This document shows positions 1 through 8,254 of a stretch of 64,000 bases of DNA, in pieces. Numbering within the stretch: the first letter of the stretch is position 1; every line of letters starts with the position of its first letter. Location of the stretch: NCBI RefSeq assembly GCF_036250675.1, contig NZ_CP109592.1, positions 1,674,001 through 1,738,000 of the forward strand. The letters run 5' to 3'. Position numbers and translations under genes: made by a program. The notes below the pieces were generated by a model, which ran no database searches, had not been told where the DNA came from, and saw nothing but the letters and a program-made list of their open reading frames with translations. This DNA is from Streptomyces sp. NBC_01689 (lineage in GTDB: Bacteria > Actinomycetota > Actinomycetes > Streptomycetales > Streptomycetaceae).

Positions 1-1
1 G

Positions 2-346
2 GGAACCGCGGACCGCTTCTGGGTGGTCCGCTCGGGCACCGTTTCGCTGTACCAACAGGTCGTCGGGGAACGGCGCATCTCCGTGGCCACGCTGGGGCCG
101 GGGGATCTGCTGGGCTGGTCCTGGCTGTTCCCACCGCACCACTGGGACTTCGGCGCCGAGGCGTTCAGCCCGGTACGCGCCTACGAGTTCGACGCCGGCG
201 AGGTGCTCGGGCTCTGCGCGAAGGATCCGGCGCTGGAGCTGTCGCTGACCCGGACGATCGCGGCGATCCTCGCCCACCGGCTGGAAACGACCCGGGCGGC
301 CCTGATCGAGCACTACGCGCGGCACGGAGGCGGGGGCCTGCGCTAG
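2..346 (+). CDS. cyclic nucleotide-binding domain protein (5' end outside window)
   Basis: The reading frame is already open at base 2, so only the last 114 codons are seen. The visible part is the second half of a Crp-type cNMP-binding beta-barrel: a strand reading RSGTVSLYQQ, then GDLLGWSWLFPP where such domains carry the phosphate-binding cassette, then helices ending RLETTRAALIEHYAR. No helix-turn-helix follows, so it is probably a stand-alone sensor domain rather than a transcription factor. It lies 3 kb upstream of a histidine kinase that also begins with a cNMP-type domain (4987-6435). Whether a nucleotide is bound cannot be judged, because the N-terminal half is missing. Confidence 0.75.
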   Translation, partial: GTADRFWVVRSGTVSLYQQVVGERRISVATLGPGDLLGWSWLFPPHHWDFGAEAFSPVRAYEFDAGEVLGLCAKDPALELSLTRTIAAILAHRLETTRAALIEHYARHGGGGLR

Positions 347-443
347 GAAGCGACGCGCACGGGCCCTCTCCGGTCCGCCCACCCATGGGCCCCCCCGCTC
401 CTGGGGCTCACGGGCTCCCTCCGGTCTGCGGTAGGAATCAGGG

Positions 444-1247
444 GTGACCGAGAACCCCGCCTCCTTCGCGCTGCTGCCCGGCGCCGACACCTCCCCCGTC
501 GTCCTGCACGTCCCGCACTCCTCGCGGCACGTCCCGGCGTCCGTGCGCGCCGGGATCGCTCTCGACGACCGGGCCCTGGAAGCCGAGTTGGACCACATCA
601 CGGACGCGCACACCGCCGAACTCGCGGAACGGGCGTCACGCGCGGCCCGCGTCGCTCCGTGGCGATGCGTGAACCGCCTCTCCCGTCTCGTGGTCGATCC
701 CGAGCGGTTTCCGGACGAGCGGGAGGAGATGCGCGCCGTCGGCATGGGCGCGGTCTACACGCGCACGACCCACGGCGCCGTGCTGCGTCCGGCCGACACC
801 GACCCGGAACCGCTGATCGAACACTTCTTCCGCCCGTACGCGCGGGCGATGACCGCCGCCGTGGCCGACCGGCTGGCCGCCACCGGGCGGGCCGTGGTGA
901 TCGACGTCCACTCGTATCCGACGGCCCGGCTGCCGTACGAGCTGCACGGCGAGGGCCCACGTCCGGCGGTCTGTCTGGGCACCGACGCCTTCCACACCCC
1001 CGCCGCACTGGTGGACCGGGCGAGGAAGGCGTTCGAGGGCGTCGGGACCGTGGGGATCGACAGCCCGTTCTCCGGCGCCTATGTGCCGCTGCGCTTCCAC
1101 GGCGAGGATCCACGGGTCACCTCCCTGATGGTGGAGATCAGGCGGGACACGTACATGAGCGAGCCCGGCGGCCCGGCCGGTCCGGGGCTCGCGCGTCTGG
1201 CGAGCGCGCTCGGGACCCTGGTCGACGCCCTGTCGGAGCAGCCGTGA
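444..1247 (+). CDS. N-formylglutamate amidohydrolase family protein
   Basis: This 267-residue protein has the N-formylglutamate amidohydrolase fold. HVPHSSRHVP at residues 22-31 is the characteristic first motif, followed by DHITDAHT, NRLSRLVVDPERFPDE and VVIDVHSYP, which supply the conserved His, Asp and Glu metal and catalytic residues. Family members hydrolyse N-formyl-L-glutamate to formate and glutamate at the end of one histidine degradation route. No other hut gene is nearby, so another N-acyl substrate is possible. It starts at a GTG preceded by AGGAATC-type purines. The family call is firm; the substrate is inferred. Confidence 0.85.
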   Translation: MTENPASFALLPGADTSPVVLHVPHSSRHVPASVRAGIALDDRALEAELDHITDAHTAELAERASRAARVAPWRCVNRLSRLVVDPERFPDEREEMRAVGMGAVYTRTTHGAVLRPADTDPEPLIEHFFRPYARAMTAAVADRLAATGRAVVIDVHSYPTARLPYELHGEGPRPAVCLGTDAFHTPAALVDRARKAFEGVGTVGIDSPFSGAYVPLRFHGEDPRVTSLMVEIRRDTYMSEPGGPAGPGLARLASALGTLVDALSEQP

Positions 1248-1274
1248 CGGGGTGGTCGCACCACGGTGGCCCTG

Positions 1275-1302
1275 TCGGGGTGGCCGTATCGGGGTGGCCG
1301 TA
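1275..1302 (+). repeat. 14-bp tandem duplication
   Basis: TCGGGGTGGCCGTA occurs twice head-to-tail, with a looser copy (GGGGTGGTCG) about 25 bases upstream and another near 1330. It lies in the gap between the N-formylglutamate amidohydrolase and the decayed amidohydrolase. This looks like slippage in non-coding DNA next to a degraded gene. Confidence 0.6.
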
Positions 1303-1410
1303 CGGACGTGCGCGGGGAGTCGGTCATATGGGGGTGGCCGCGCGGCGGGGCCGCCGCCTGGGGTCGGGGCGAGCAGTCGCTCCGCCTCGGACTCCGGAGG
1401 GCAAGGGATC

Positions 1411-1856
1411 ATGCCGGTCGTCGACGCGTGGATGCAGCACCCCACCGTGCGCCACGCCAACCACGAGATGTTCGCCCCACCGGGCCGCTGCGCCCCTCGG
1501 AGACCGGCCGGCCCATCCCGTACATCCACCAGGTCGCGCTGGACTTCCCCGAACTCATCGTCGTCTGCGGGCACATCGGCCATCCGTGGACCACCGAGAT
1601 GATCGCGGTCGCCGACAAGCACGCCAACGTGTACATCGACACGAGCGCCTACACCGTCAGCCGCTACCCGCCCGAACTGGTCGCTCATCTCCGCGGCCGG
1701 GGGCGGCGGAAGATCCTCTTCGGCAGCAACTACCCCATGATCACGCCGAGTCGGGCGCTGGAGCACCTCCCCGAGCTGGGCCTCGACGAGGAGACCACCG
1801 AGCTGTTCCTCTCCGGCAACGCCAGGCGCGTCTTCCACCTCGACGATCATTCGTAG
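1411..1856 (+). pseudogene. amidohydrolase (metal-dependent hydrolase) remnant with internal deletion and frameshift
   Basis: The ATG at 1411 opens a frame reading MPVVDAWMQHPTVRHANHEMFA, the usual start of amidohydrolase-2 family proteins of about 290 residues. At about 1477 the sequence jumps into another frame, reading TGPLRPSETGRPIPYIHQ and then VCGHIGHPWTTEMI, NVYIDTSAYTVSRYPPEL and FGSNYPM, the C-terminal half of the same family, to a TAG at 1854. Roughly 150 codons of the barrel are missing and the join is out of frame, so no full enzyme can be made. The C-terminal half is well preserved, which suggests a fairly recent deletion. The family is recognised from memory of its motifs. Confidence 0.8.
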
Positions 1857-1905
1857 ATGCTGGGGGCAGGTACCCGTCCGACCCCGAGGTGAGGGCAGCC
1901 CGCCG

Positions 1906-3195
1906 ATGGCCTTGCAGATCAGCGCCACCAACCCGGAGCACCCCACGCTCCTGCTCGACCTGCCCTGGCACCTGCCGCTGGAGGAGTGGCCCGAGCATCA
2001 CCTGGTCCCGCTGCCGCGCGGCATCTCACGGCACGTGGTGCGCTACGCGCGCGCCGGGAGTGAAGTGGTGGCGGTCAAGGAGCTCGCCGAACGGCCCGCC
2101 CTGCGCGAGTACGAGATGCTGCGCGGCCTGGACCGGCTCTCCATCCCGGCGGTGGACCCGCTCGCCGTGGTCACCGGGCGCACCGACGCCGACGGCGGAC
2201 CCCTGGAGTCCGTCCTCATCACCCGCCATCTGGGCGGCTCGATGCCCTACCGGTCGATGTTCGAGACGACCATGCGGCCGGCCACCATGCACCGGCTGAT
2301 GGACGCGCTGGCGGTGCTCCTGGTCCGGCTGCATCTCGCCGGCTTCGCCTGGGGCGACTGCTCGCTCTCCAACACGCTCTTCCGCCGCGACGCCGGAGCG
2401 TACGCGGCCTATCTGGTGGACGCCGAGACCGGGGAGCTGCAGCCCCGGCTGAGCGACGGGCAGCGGGAGTACGACCTCGACCTCGCCCGCGTCAACATCA
2501 GCGGCGAGCTGCTGGACCTGGAGGCGGCCGGGGCGCTGCACCCCTCCGTCGACCCGATCGAGTTCGGCGCGGAGATCTGCGCCCGCTACCGGAGTCTGTG
2601 GGAGGAGCTGACCCGCACCTCCGTCTATCCGGCGGGCAAGCACCACTACATCGACCGCCGCATCCGGCGCCTCAACGACCTCGGGTTCGACGTCGCCGAG
2701 ATGCAGATCGCGCACTCCTCGAACGGGGACACGGTCACCTTCGTCCCCAAGGTCGTCGACGCGGGCCACCACCAGCGCCAGCTGCTGCGACTGACCGGGC
2801 TCGACACGGAGGAGAACCAGGCCCGCCGGCTGCTGAACGACCTGGAGAGCTGGATGGCCACCCAGGACGACTACGCCCCCGGCGGTGCCTCCGCGAGCTC
2901 GTCGCCCCCGGCGGACGACGCGTATCCGCGGGCCGCGCGCCCCGAGGTCCTCGCCCACCGGTGGGTGCGCGACGTCTTCCGGCCGACCGTCCGCGCCGTG
3001 CCGCCGGAGCTGCGCGGCTCCATGGACCCCGCGGAGATCTACCACGAGCTGCTCGAACACCGGTGGTACCTGTCCGAGCGCGCTCAGCACGACATCGGGC
3101 TGGACACGGCCGTCCGGGACTACGTCACCACCGTCCTCCCCAAGGTACGGGAGTCCCTGCTGCCACCGCCGGAGGGCCCCGCGGAGCCCGCGTGA
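1906..3195 (+). CDS. DUF4032 family protein with kinase-like N-terminal half
   Basis: This 429-residue protein matches the actinobacterial DUF4032 group. The first half resembles LPS/RIO-type kinases: VVAVKELAERPALREYEML contains a lysine at the ATP-anchor position, WGDCSLSNTL (near residue 150) matches a GDxxxxN catalytic loop, and YLVDAETGEL places an Asp at the metal-binding position. The second half, from about residue 220 and including RRIRRLNDLGFDVAEMQ, is the family-specific DUF4032 region. There is no signal peptide or membrane segment, so it is cytosolic. It precedes the receiver/FAD-oxidoreductase operon by 118 bases and may be co-regulated with it. Phosphotransfer activity is inferred only. 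Confidence 0.7.
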   Translation: MALQISATNPEHPTLLLDLPWHLPLEEWPEHHLVPLPRGISRHVVRYARAGSEVVAVKELAERPALREYEMLRGLDRLSIPAVDPLAVVTGRTDADGGPLESVLITRHLGGSMPYRSMFETTMRPATMHRLMDALAVLLVRLHLAGFAWGDCSLSNTLFRRDAGAYAAYLVDAETGELQPRLSDGQREYDLDLARVNISGELLDLEAAGALHPSVDPIEFGAEICARYRSLWEELTRTSVYPAGKHHYIDRRIRRLNDLGFDVAEMQIAHSSNGDTVTFVPKVVDAGHHQRQLLRLTGLDTEENQARRLLNDLESWMATQDDYAPGGASASSSPPADDAYPRAARPEVLAHRWVRDVFRPTVRAVPPELRGSMDPAEIYHELLEHRWYLSERAQHDIGLDTAVRDYVTTVLPKVRESLLPPPEGPAEPA

Positions 3196-3200
3196 GGCGG

Positions 3201-3234
3201 TTGCAGAGCGAAGGTGACCGTTCATACATACGAT
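3201..3234 (+). promoter_or_regulatory. possible promoter of the receiver/FAD-oxidoreductase operon
   Basis: TTGCAG at 3201-3206 is followed after 18 bases by TACATA at 3225-3230, and an alternative TAnnnT box TACGAT overlaps it at 3229-3234. This is the most AT-rich stretch in the gap between DUF4032 and the operon. Its position fits a separate transcript start, but the match is modest. Confidence 0.35.
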
Positions 3235-3313
3235 TGAGCGAGGACCGGCCGTTCGGCGCCGCACGGTGCGGGCACGGCCGGGACGACATCGACCTGCTCG
3301 GGGTGGGAGACGT

Positions 3314-4990
3314 ATGGCACAGGCCGCCGGTACAGCGCGGACCGTCATTCTGACCGTGGATGACGATCCCGGGGTGTCGCGCGCCGTGGCGCGTGACCTC
3401 AGGCGCCGCTACGGCGAGTCGCACCGCATCGTGCGCGCGGAGTCCGGGGACACCGCCCTGGAGGCACTGCGGGAGCTGAAGCTGCGCGGCGACCAGGTGG
3501 CGGTGATCCTCGCCGACTACCGGATGCCGCAGATGAACGGCATCGAGTTCCTGGAACAGGCGCTCGACGTGTATCCCGGCGCCCGCCGGGTGCTGCTGAC
3601 CGCCTACGCGGACACGAACGCGGCGATCGACGCGATCAACGTGATCGATCTCGACCACTATCTCCTCAAGCCGTGGGACCCGCCGGAGGAGAAGCTCTAC
3701 CCGGTGCTGGACGATCTGCTGGACGCCTGGCGGGCCAGCGACTTCCGGCCCGTGCCGACCTGCAAGGTGGTCGGGCACCGGTGGTCGGCGCGCTCCTCGG
3801 ACGTACGGGAGTTCCTGGCCCGCAACCAGGTGCCGTACCGCTGGTACTCGTCGGACACGCCGGAGGGACAGCGGCTGCTGTCCGCGGCCGGCCAGGACGG
3901 CGACCGGCTGCCCCTGGTGATCACGCCGGACGGCACCCCGCTCGTCGAGCCGGACGACCCGGACCTCGCGGCCCGGGTCGGTCTGGCCACGACCCCGACG
4001 GAGGAGTTCTACGACCTGGTCGTCATCGGCGGTGGCCCGGCCGGCCTCGGGGCCGCCGTGTACGGCGCGTCCGAGGGGCTGCGGACCGTGCTCGTGGAAC
4101 GGTCGGCGACCGGCGGGCAGGCCGGCCAGAGCTCCCGCATCGAGAACTACCTCGGCTTCCCCGACGGGGTCTCCGGCTCCCAGCTGACCGGGCGGGCCCG
4201 CCGGCAGGCGGCGAAGTTCGGCGCGGAGATCCTGACCGCGCGGGAGGTGACGGGGCTGGAGGTCACCGGCGCCTCGCGCATCATCCGGTTCTCCGACGGA
4301 TCGGCGATCGCCACGCACGCGGTGATCCTCGCGACCGGTGTCTCGTACCGGCAGCTGGAGGCGCCCGGTCTGGCCGACCTGACGGGCTGCGGTGTCTTCT
4401 ACGGCTCGGCGCTGACCGAGGCGGCGTCCTGCCAGGGCCACGACGTGTACATCGTGGGCGGCGCGAACTCGGCCGGACAGGCCGCCATGTATCTGTCACG
4501 TGGCGCCAAGTCGGTCACCCTCCTCGTCCGGGGACCCTCGCTGACCGCCTCGATGTCGCACTACCTGGTGCAGCAGATCGAGGAGGCCCCCAACATCTCG
4601 GTGCGCACCGGCACGGTCGTCGAGGCCGCGCACGGCTCGGACCACCTGGAGCAGCTCACCCTGCGGGACGTGGCGAGCGGGCACACCGAACTCGTCGACG
4701 CCCAGTGGATGTTCGTGTTCATCGGCGCGGCCCCCCTCACGGACTGGCTGGAGGGTACGGTGCAGAGGGACACACGCGGATTCATCATGGCGGGACCCGA
4801 CATGACCGTCGACGGGCAGCCGCCCGAGGGCTGGGAGCTGGACCGCCCGCCGTACCACCTGGAGACCAATGTGCCCGGCGTGTTCGTGGCCGGGGACGCG
4901 CGTGCCGAGTCCGCGAAGCGGGTCGCTTCCGCGGTCGGAGAGGGAGCCATGGCCGTCATGCTCGTCCACCGTTATCTGGAGCAGTCGTGA
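3314..4990 (+). CDS. response-regulator receiver fused to thioredoxin-reductase-like FAD oxidoreductase
   Basis: This 558-residue fusion starts at the ATG after GGGAGACGT. Residues 8-125 form a complete receiver domain: acidic pocket DDD at 16-18, phospho-acceptor Asp68 in ILADYRMPQMNG and Lys119 in LLKPW. A linker (about 140-225) leads to a TrxR-like flavoprotein, with FAD motif VVIGGGPAGLGAA, GGQAGQSSRIENYLGFP, NAD(P) motif VYIVGGANSAGQAA and a terminal FAD site GVFVAGDARAES. Where thioredoxin reductases carry the CATC pair, this protein reads GVFYGSALTEAASC, so the usual CxxC is missing. Its stop overlaps the GTG of the histidine kinase by four bases (GTGA), implying coupled translation. 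A phosphorylation-controlled redox enzyme is likely; the electron acceptor is unknown. Confidence 0.88.
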   Translation: MAQAAGTARTVILTVDDDPGVSRAVARDLRRRYGESHRIVRAESGDTALEALRELKLRGDQVAVILADYRMPQMNGIEFLEQALDVYPGARRVLLTAYADTNAAIDAINVIDLDHYLLKPWDPPEEKLYPVLDDLLDAWRASDFRPVPTCKVVGHRWSARSSDVREFLARNQVPYRWYSSDTPEGQRLLSAAGQDGDRLPLVITPDGTPLVEPDDPDLAARVGLATTPTEEFYDLVVIGGGPAGLGAAVYGASEGLRTVLVERSATGGQAGQSSRIENYLGFPDGVSGSQLTGRARRQAAKFGAEILTAREVTGLEVTGASRIIRFSDGSAIATHAVILATGVSYRQLEAPGLADLTGCGVFYGSALTEAASCQGHDVYIVGGANSAGQAAMYLSRGAKSVTLLVRGPSLTASMSHYLVQQIEEAPNISVRTGTVVEAAHGSDHLEQLTLRDVASGHTELVDAQWMFVFIGAAPLTDWLEGTVQRDTRGFIMAGPDMTVDGQPPEGWELDRPPYHLETNVPGVFVAGDARAESAKRVASAVGEGAMAVMLVHRYLEQS

Positions 4991-6435
4991 GCGGGCGGCC
5001 GCTGCCGTGCGACAAGAGCGAGCTCGGCTCGCTGTTCCTCTTCGAGAAGCTGGACCAGGACCAGTTGGAGCGGCTCTGCCAGGAGGGCAGGGTGGAGCTG
5101 TTCGACCCCGGTCCGGTCTACACCGAGGGTGACGCGGCCACCTGCTTCTTCGTGCTGCTCCAGGGCACCGTCGTGATGTCGCGCCGGGTCGCCGGCGACG
5201 ACGTGGAGATCAGCCGCAGCTCCCAGCGCGGGGTGTACGCGGGCGCCATGCAGGCCTATCTCAACGGTCCGGACCAGTCGTTCTACAAGGGGTCGATGAG
5301 GGTCACCGAGCCCTCCCGCTTCTTCGTCCTGCCCGCCGAGGTCTTCGCGGCGGTCCTGCGGGACTGGTTCCCGATGGCCGTCCATCTGCTGGAGGGGCTG
5401 TTCTTCGGCAGTCAGAACACCCAGCGGACCATCGGCCAGCGCGAGCGGCTGCTCGCGCTCGGCTCGCTGTCGGCCGGTCTGACGCACGAGCTGAACAACC
5501 CGGCCGCGGCGGCGGTACGGGCCACCTCCACCCTGCGCGACCGGGTGGCCCACATGCGGCACAAGCTCGGCGCCATCGCCGCGGGCCCGTACGCCCGCGA
5601 CACCCTGGAGACCCTCATCGAGATCCAGGAGCGCACCGCCGAACGGGTCGCCAAGGCCACGCCGTTGAGCCCGCTGGAGGCGTCCGACCGGGAGGACGCG
5701 CTCGGTGACTGGCTGGAGGACCACGACATCGCCGGTGGCTGGCAGCTCGCGCCGACGTTCGTGCAGGCGGGGCTCGACACGGACTGGCTGGACCAGGTCG
5801 CGGCCGCCGTGGACGACGAGACCCTCGAAGGCGCCGTGCGGTGGCTGAACTACACGGTGGAGACCGAGCTCCTCATGAACGAGATCGAGGACTCCACGAC
5901 CCGTATCTCGCACCTGGTGAACGCGGCCAAGCAGTACTCGCAGCTCGACCGCGCGCCCTACCAGGTCGTCGACGTGCACGAACTCCTCGACAGCACCCTG
6001 ATGATGCTCGCCGGGAAGATGGGCTCCGGCATCAAGGTGACCAAGGAGTACGACCTCTCGGCGCCGCGGATCCCCGCCTATCCGGGCGAGTTGAACCAGG
6101 TGTGGACGAACCTCATCGACAACGCCGCCTCGGCGATGGACGGCGAGGGCACGCTGACGGTGCGCACCGCGCACGACCACGACCAGTTGCTCGTCGAGTT
6201 CCGGGACACCGGGCCCGGGGTGCCGGCCGAGATCCGCGACCGCATCTTCGATCCGTTCTTCACCACAAAGCCGGTGGGTGAGGGCACCGGTCTCGGGCTG
6301 GACATCTCCTGGCGGATCGTCGTCAACAAGCACCACGGGAGCCTGCAGGTGCAGTCCGTCCCGGGTGACACCCGTTTCCAGGTCCGACTGCCGCTGACCG
6401 CGGCGGACACCGAGACACCCGAGGAGGCGTCATGA
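4987..6435 (+). CDS. cNMP-binding-domain sensor histidine kinase
   Basis: This 482-residue protein starts at the GTG that overlaps the upstream stop. Residues 10-135 form a Crp-like cNMP-binding domain (LFLFEKLDQDQLERL, VYTEGDAATCFFVLLQGTV). A helical linker carries the H-box LGSLSAGLTHELNNPAA with phospho-accepting His167. The C-terminal HATPase has an N-box (QVWTNLIDNAASAMD), G1 (FRDTGPGVP), an F-box (RIFDPFFTTKP) and G2 (GEGTGLGLDIS). There is no membrane segment, so it senses a cytosolic signal. It is very probably the kinase for the receiver fused to the oxidoreductase just upstream, since no other receiver is nearby. The ligand of the barrel is not known. Confidence 0.9.
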   Translation: MSGRPLPCDKSELGSLFLFEKLDQDQLERLCQEGRVELFDPGPVYTEGDAATCFFVLLQGTVVMSRRVAGDDVEISRSSQRGVYAGAMQAYLNGPDQSFYKGSMRVTEPSRFFVLPAEVFAAVLRDWFPMAVHLLEGLFFGSQNTQRTIGQRERLLALGSLSAGLTHELNNPAAAAVRATSTLRDRVAHMRHKLGAIAAGPYARDTLETLIEIQERTAERVAKATPLSPLEASDREDALGDWLEDHDIAGGWQLAPTFVQAGLDTDWLDQVAAAVDDETLEGAVRWLNYTVETELLMNEIEDSTTRISHLVNAAKQYSQLDRAPYQVVDVHELLDSTLMMLAGKMGSGIKVTKEYDLSAPRIPAYPGELNQVWTNLIDNAASAMDGEGTLTVRTAHDHDQLLVEFRDTGPGVPAEIRDRIFDPFFTTKPVGEGTGLGLDISWRIVVNKHHGSLQVQSVPGDTRFQVRLPLTAADTETPEEAS

Positions 6436-6782
6436 CGCTGCCCGCCGGAATCGACCCGACCGTCCCGCCCAGCGGCGCGGGCTGCGGTGACTGCGACGCC
6501 GTCGACGGCTGGTGGTTCCACCTGCGCCGGTGCGCCCAGTGCGGTCACATCGGCTGCTGCGACGACTCCCCGTCCAAGCACGCCACCGCCCACGCCCAGA
6601 GCACCGGCCATCCCGTCATCCGCAGCTACGAGCCCGGCGAGACGTGGTTCTGGAACTTCGAGACGTCGGAGATGTACGAGTCGGGCCCCGAACTCCTCCC
6701 CCCGGAGTCCCACCCCCTGGACCAGCCCACGCCGGGCCCCGCGGGCCGCGTCCCGGCCAACTGGGCGGAGACGCTCCGCTGA
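6432..6782 (+). CDS. UBP-type zinc finger protein
   Basis: This 116-residue protein consists mainly of a UBP (ubiquitin-hydrolase-type) zinc finger. The ligand pattern is clear: C18GDC21, C34AQC37, C42, then H50, H54 and H60, with the WWFHLRRCAQCGHIGCCD core typical of the fold. In eukaryotes this finger binds the free C-terminal Gly-Gly of ubiquitin. Bacteria of this type lack classical ubiquitin, so the ligand here may be another small protein tail. The start overlaps the histidine kinase stop (ATGA), making it the third gene of a coupled operon and suggesting that it acts with the flavoprotein and kinase. The C-terminus (after about 80) is Pro-rich and probably disordered. Confidence 0.88.
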   Translation: MTLPAGIDPTVPPSGAGCGDCDAVDGWWFHLRRCAQCGHIGCCDDSPSKHATAHAQSTGHPVIRSYEPGETWFWNFETSEMYESGPELLPPESHPLDQPTPGPAGRVPANWAETLR

Positions 6783-6962
6783 GGCCGCCGTGCCACGCCG
6801 ACCGGGACCGGCCGGCGTGGCGCGTTCGGGCGTACGGGGCCTGCGGCTCGGGCGTCCGGTGTTGTCCGGCGTGTTGTCCGTCGGGTTCGTCGCGGCGGAG
6901 AACACCCGTAGCCCACGACCCCCGACCAACCACCCGCACCCCTCCACCCGTTGCCCACCCGC

Positions 6963-7988
6963 TCACCCGTTGCTGAGCACCATCCGGAACCGGGCCGAGC
7001 CGGCGAGCATCTTGCGGTAGGCGTCTTCCGTCTGGTCCAGCGGTACGACCTCCGTCATCGGGCGGATGCCGTGCAGGGCGCTGAACGCCATGGTGTCCTG
7101 CGTGTCCTGGGACGTGCCGCTCGGGTGGCCGCGGACGATCTTCGCGCTCGTGATCAGCTGGGTCGGGCTGATCCCCAGCGGTGTGCCGTCCAGGCCGATG
7201 ACGACCAGTTCGCCGCGGTGGCGCAGTCCGTCCACGGTCGCGGTGATCGCCTCGGAGTTCGCGGCGGTGGCGAGGACGACCTGGGCGCCGCCGAGCGACC
7301 GCAGCGCCTCGCTGACCGGCGTGTCGGCGGTGCTGTCGACATAGTGATGGGCGCCGAGCCGTTTGGCGAAGTCTGCTTTGCCCGCGCCGCGGGCGATGGC
7401 GACCGTCTCGCAGCCCATCGCGACCGCGTACTGCACCGCGAGATGACCGAGCCCGCCGACCCCGAGGACGGCCACCAGGTCGCCCGGCCGGGCCGAGCTG
7501 CGCCGCAGCCCGTTGAACACGGTCACTCCCGCGCAGGCCAGCGGCGCGGCGTCCGTCGCCGCCAGCGCGTCGGGGACGCGGGCCAGGGTGTCCACGGGGA
7601 CGACGACCGACTCCGCGTATCCCCCCTCGTACGCCCAACCGGGAACCTTCAGGTTCTCGCAGACGATGAAGTCGCCCTCCCGGCACGGCGTGCAGTAGCC
7701 GCAGGCGCCGCCGAACCAGCCGACCGCCACCCGGTCGCCGACCTCCCAGCCGCGGCCCTCCGTACCCTCGCCGAGCACCGCCACGCGCCCGGCGATCTCG
7801 TGCCCCGGGACCACCGGGAACGTCACGCCGGGAACCGCCGCGTTCACGAAGGCGGAGTCGCTGTGGCACACCCCGCACGCGTCGACGGAGACCCGCACGT
7901 GCCCGGGGCCCGGCGGAGTCGTCTCGCGCTCGGCGATCTCGAACGAACCACCGGCGGTGTCCACCTGAGCGACTCGATAGGTAGTCAT
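6963..7988 (-). CDS. zinc-dependent alcohol dehydrogenase family protein
   Basis: This 341-residue medium-chain dehydrogenase has catalytic-zinc residues in CGVCHSDSAF and GHEIAG, the structural-zinc cysteines in CGYCTPCREGDFIVCENL, and the NAD(P)-binding motif VLGVGGLGHLAVQYA. Members oxidise alcohols or reduce aldehydes with NAD(P). The C-terminus AYRKMLAGSARFRMVLSNG is typical for the family. I chose the start MTTYRVAQ because longer versions add only low-complexity Arg-rich sequence and AAGGCAGG lies upstream. It is a single gene, transcribed towards the UBP finger gene. Substrate unknown. Confidence 0.88.
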   Translation of the reverse strand: MTTYRVAQVDTAGGSFEIAERETTPPGPGHVRVSVDACGVCHSDSAFVNAAVPGVTFPVVPGHEIAGRVAVLGEGTEGRGWEVGDRVAVGWFGGACGYCTPCREGDFIVCENLKVPGWAYEGGYAESVVVPVDTLARVPDALAATDAAPLACAGVTVFNGLRRSSARPGDLVAVLGVGGLGHLAVQYAVAMGCETVAIARGAGKADFAKRLGAHHYVDSTADTPVSEALRSLGGAQVVLATAANSEAITATVDGLRHRGELVVIGLDGTPLGISPTQLITSAKIVRGHPSGTSQDTQDTMAFSALHGIRPMTEVVPLDQTEDAYRKMLAGSARFRMVLSNG

Positions 7989-8254
7989 CTGCGCACCTGC
8001 CTTGGAGAGTCGGACCGTTCTCGAGGCTCTCGTCCCGCAGGTGGCCGCTTCGGTCCCGCGAACCCGACGCGTGTCGCACACGGACCGGCCGACGGGCATC
8101 GCCTCTGTGATGTGCGTCCGGTCAGCGGCCGGGCGGGGGTTCGCCCCCGCGCCTCGACGGGCCCGCTGACGGGCACGGCGGCGGGTCATTTCACGCTACA
8201 GCAGCTCCAGGGGGGCGGCGAGTCCACCGGCCCCCCGGGCCACTGCGGCACCCG

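Noticed and set aside
3673..4986. Upstream extension of the histidine kinase frame
   Set aside because: It runs through the flavoprotein gene in another frame; the GTG at 4987 with GTGA overlap and family start is better.
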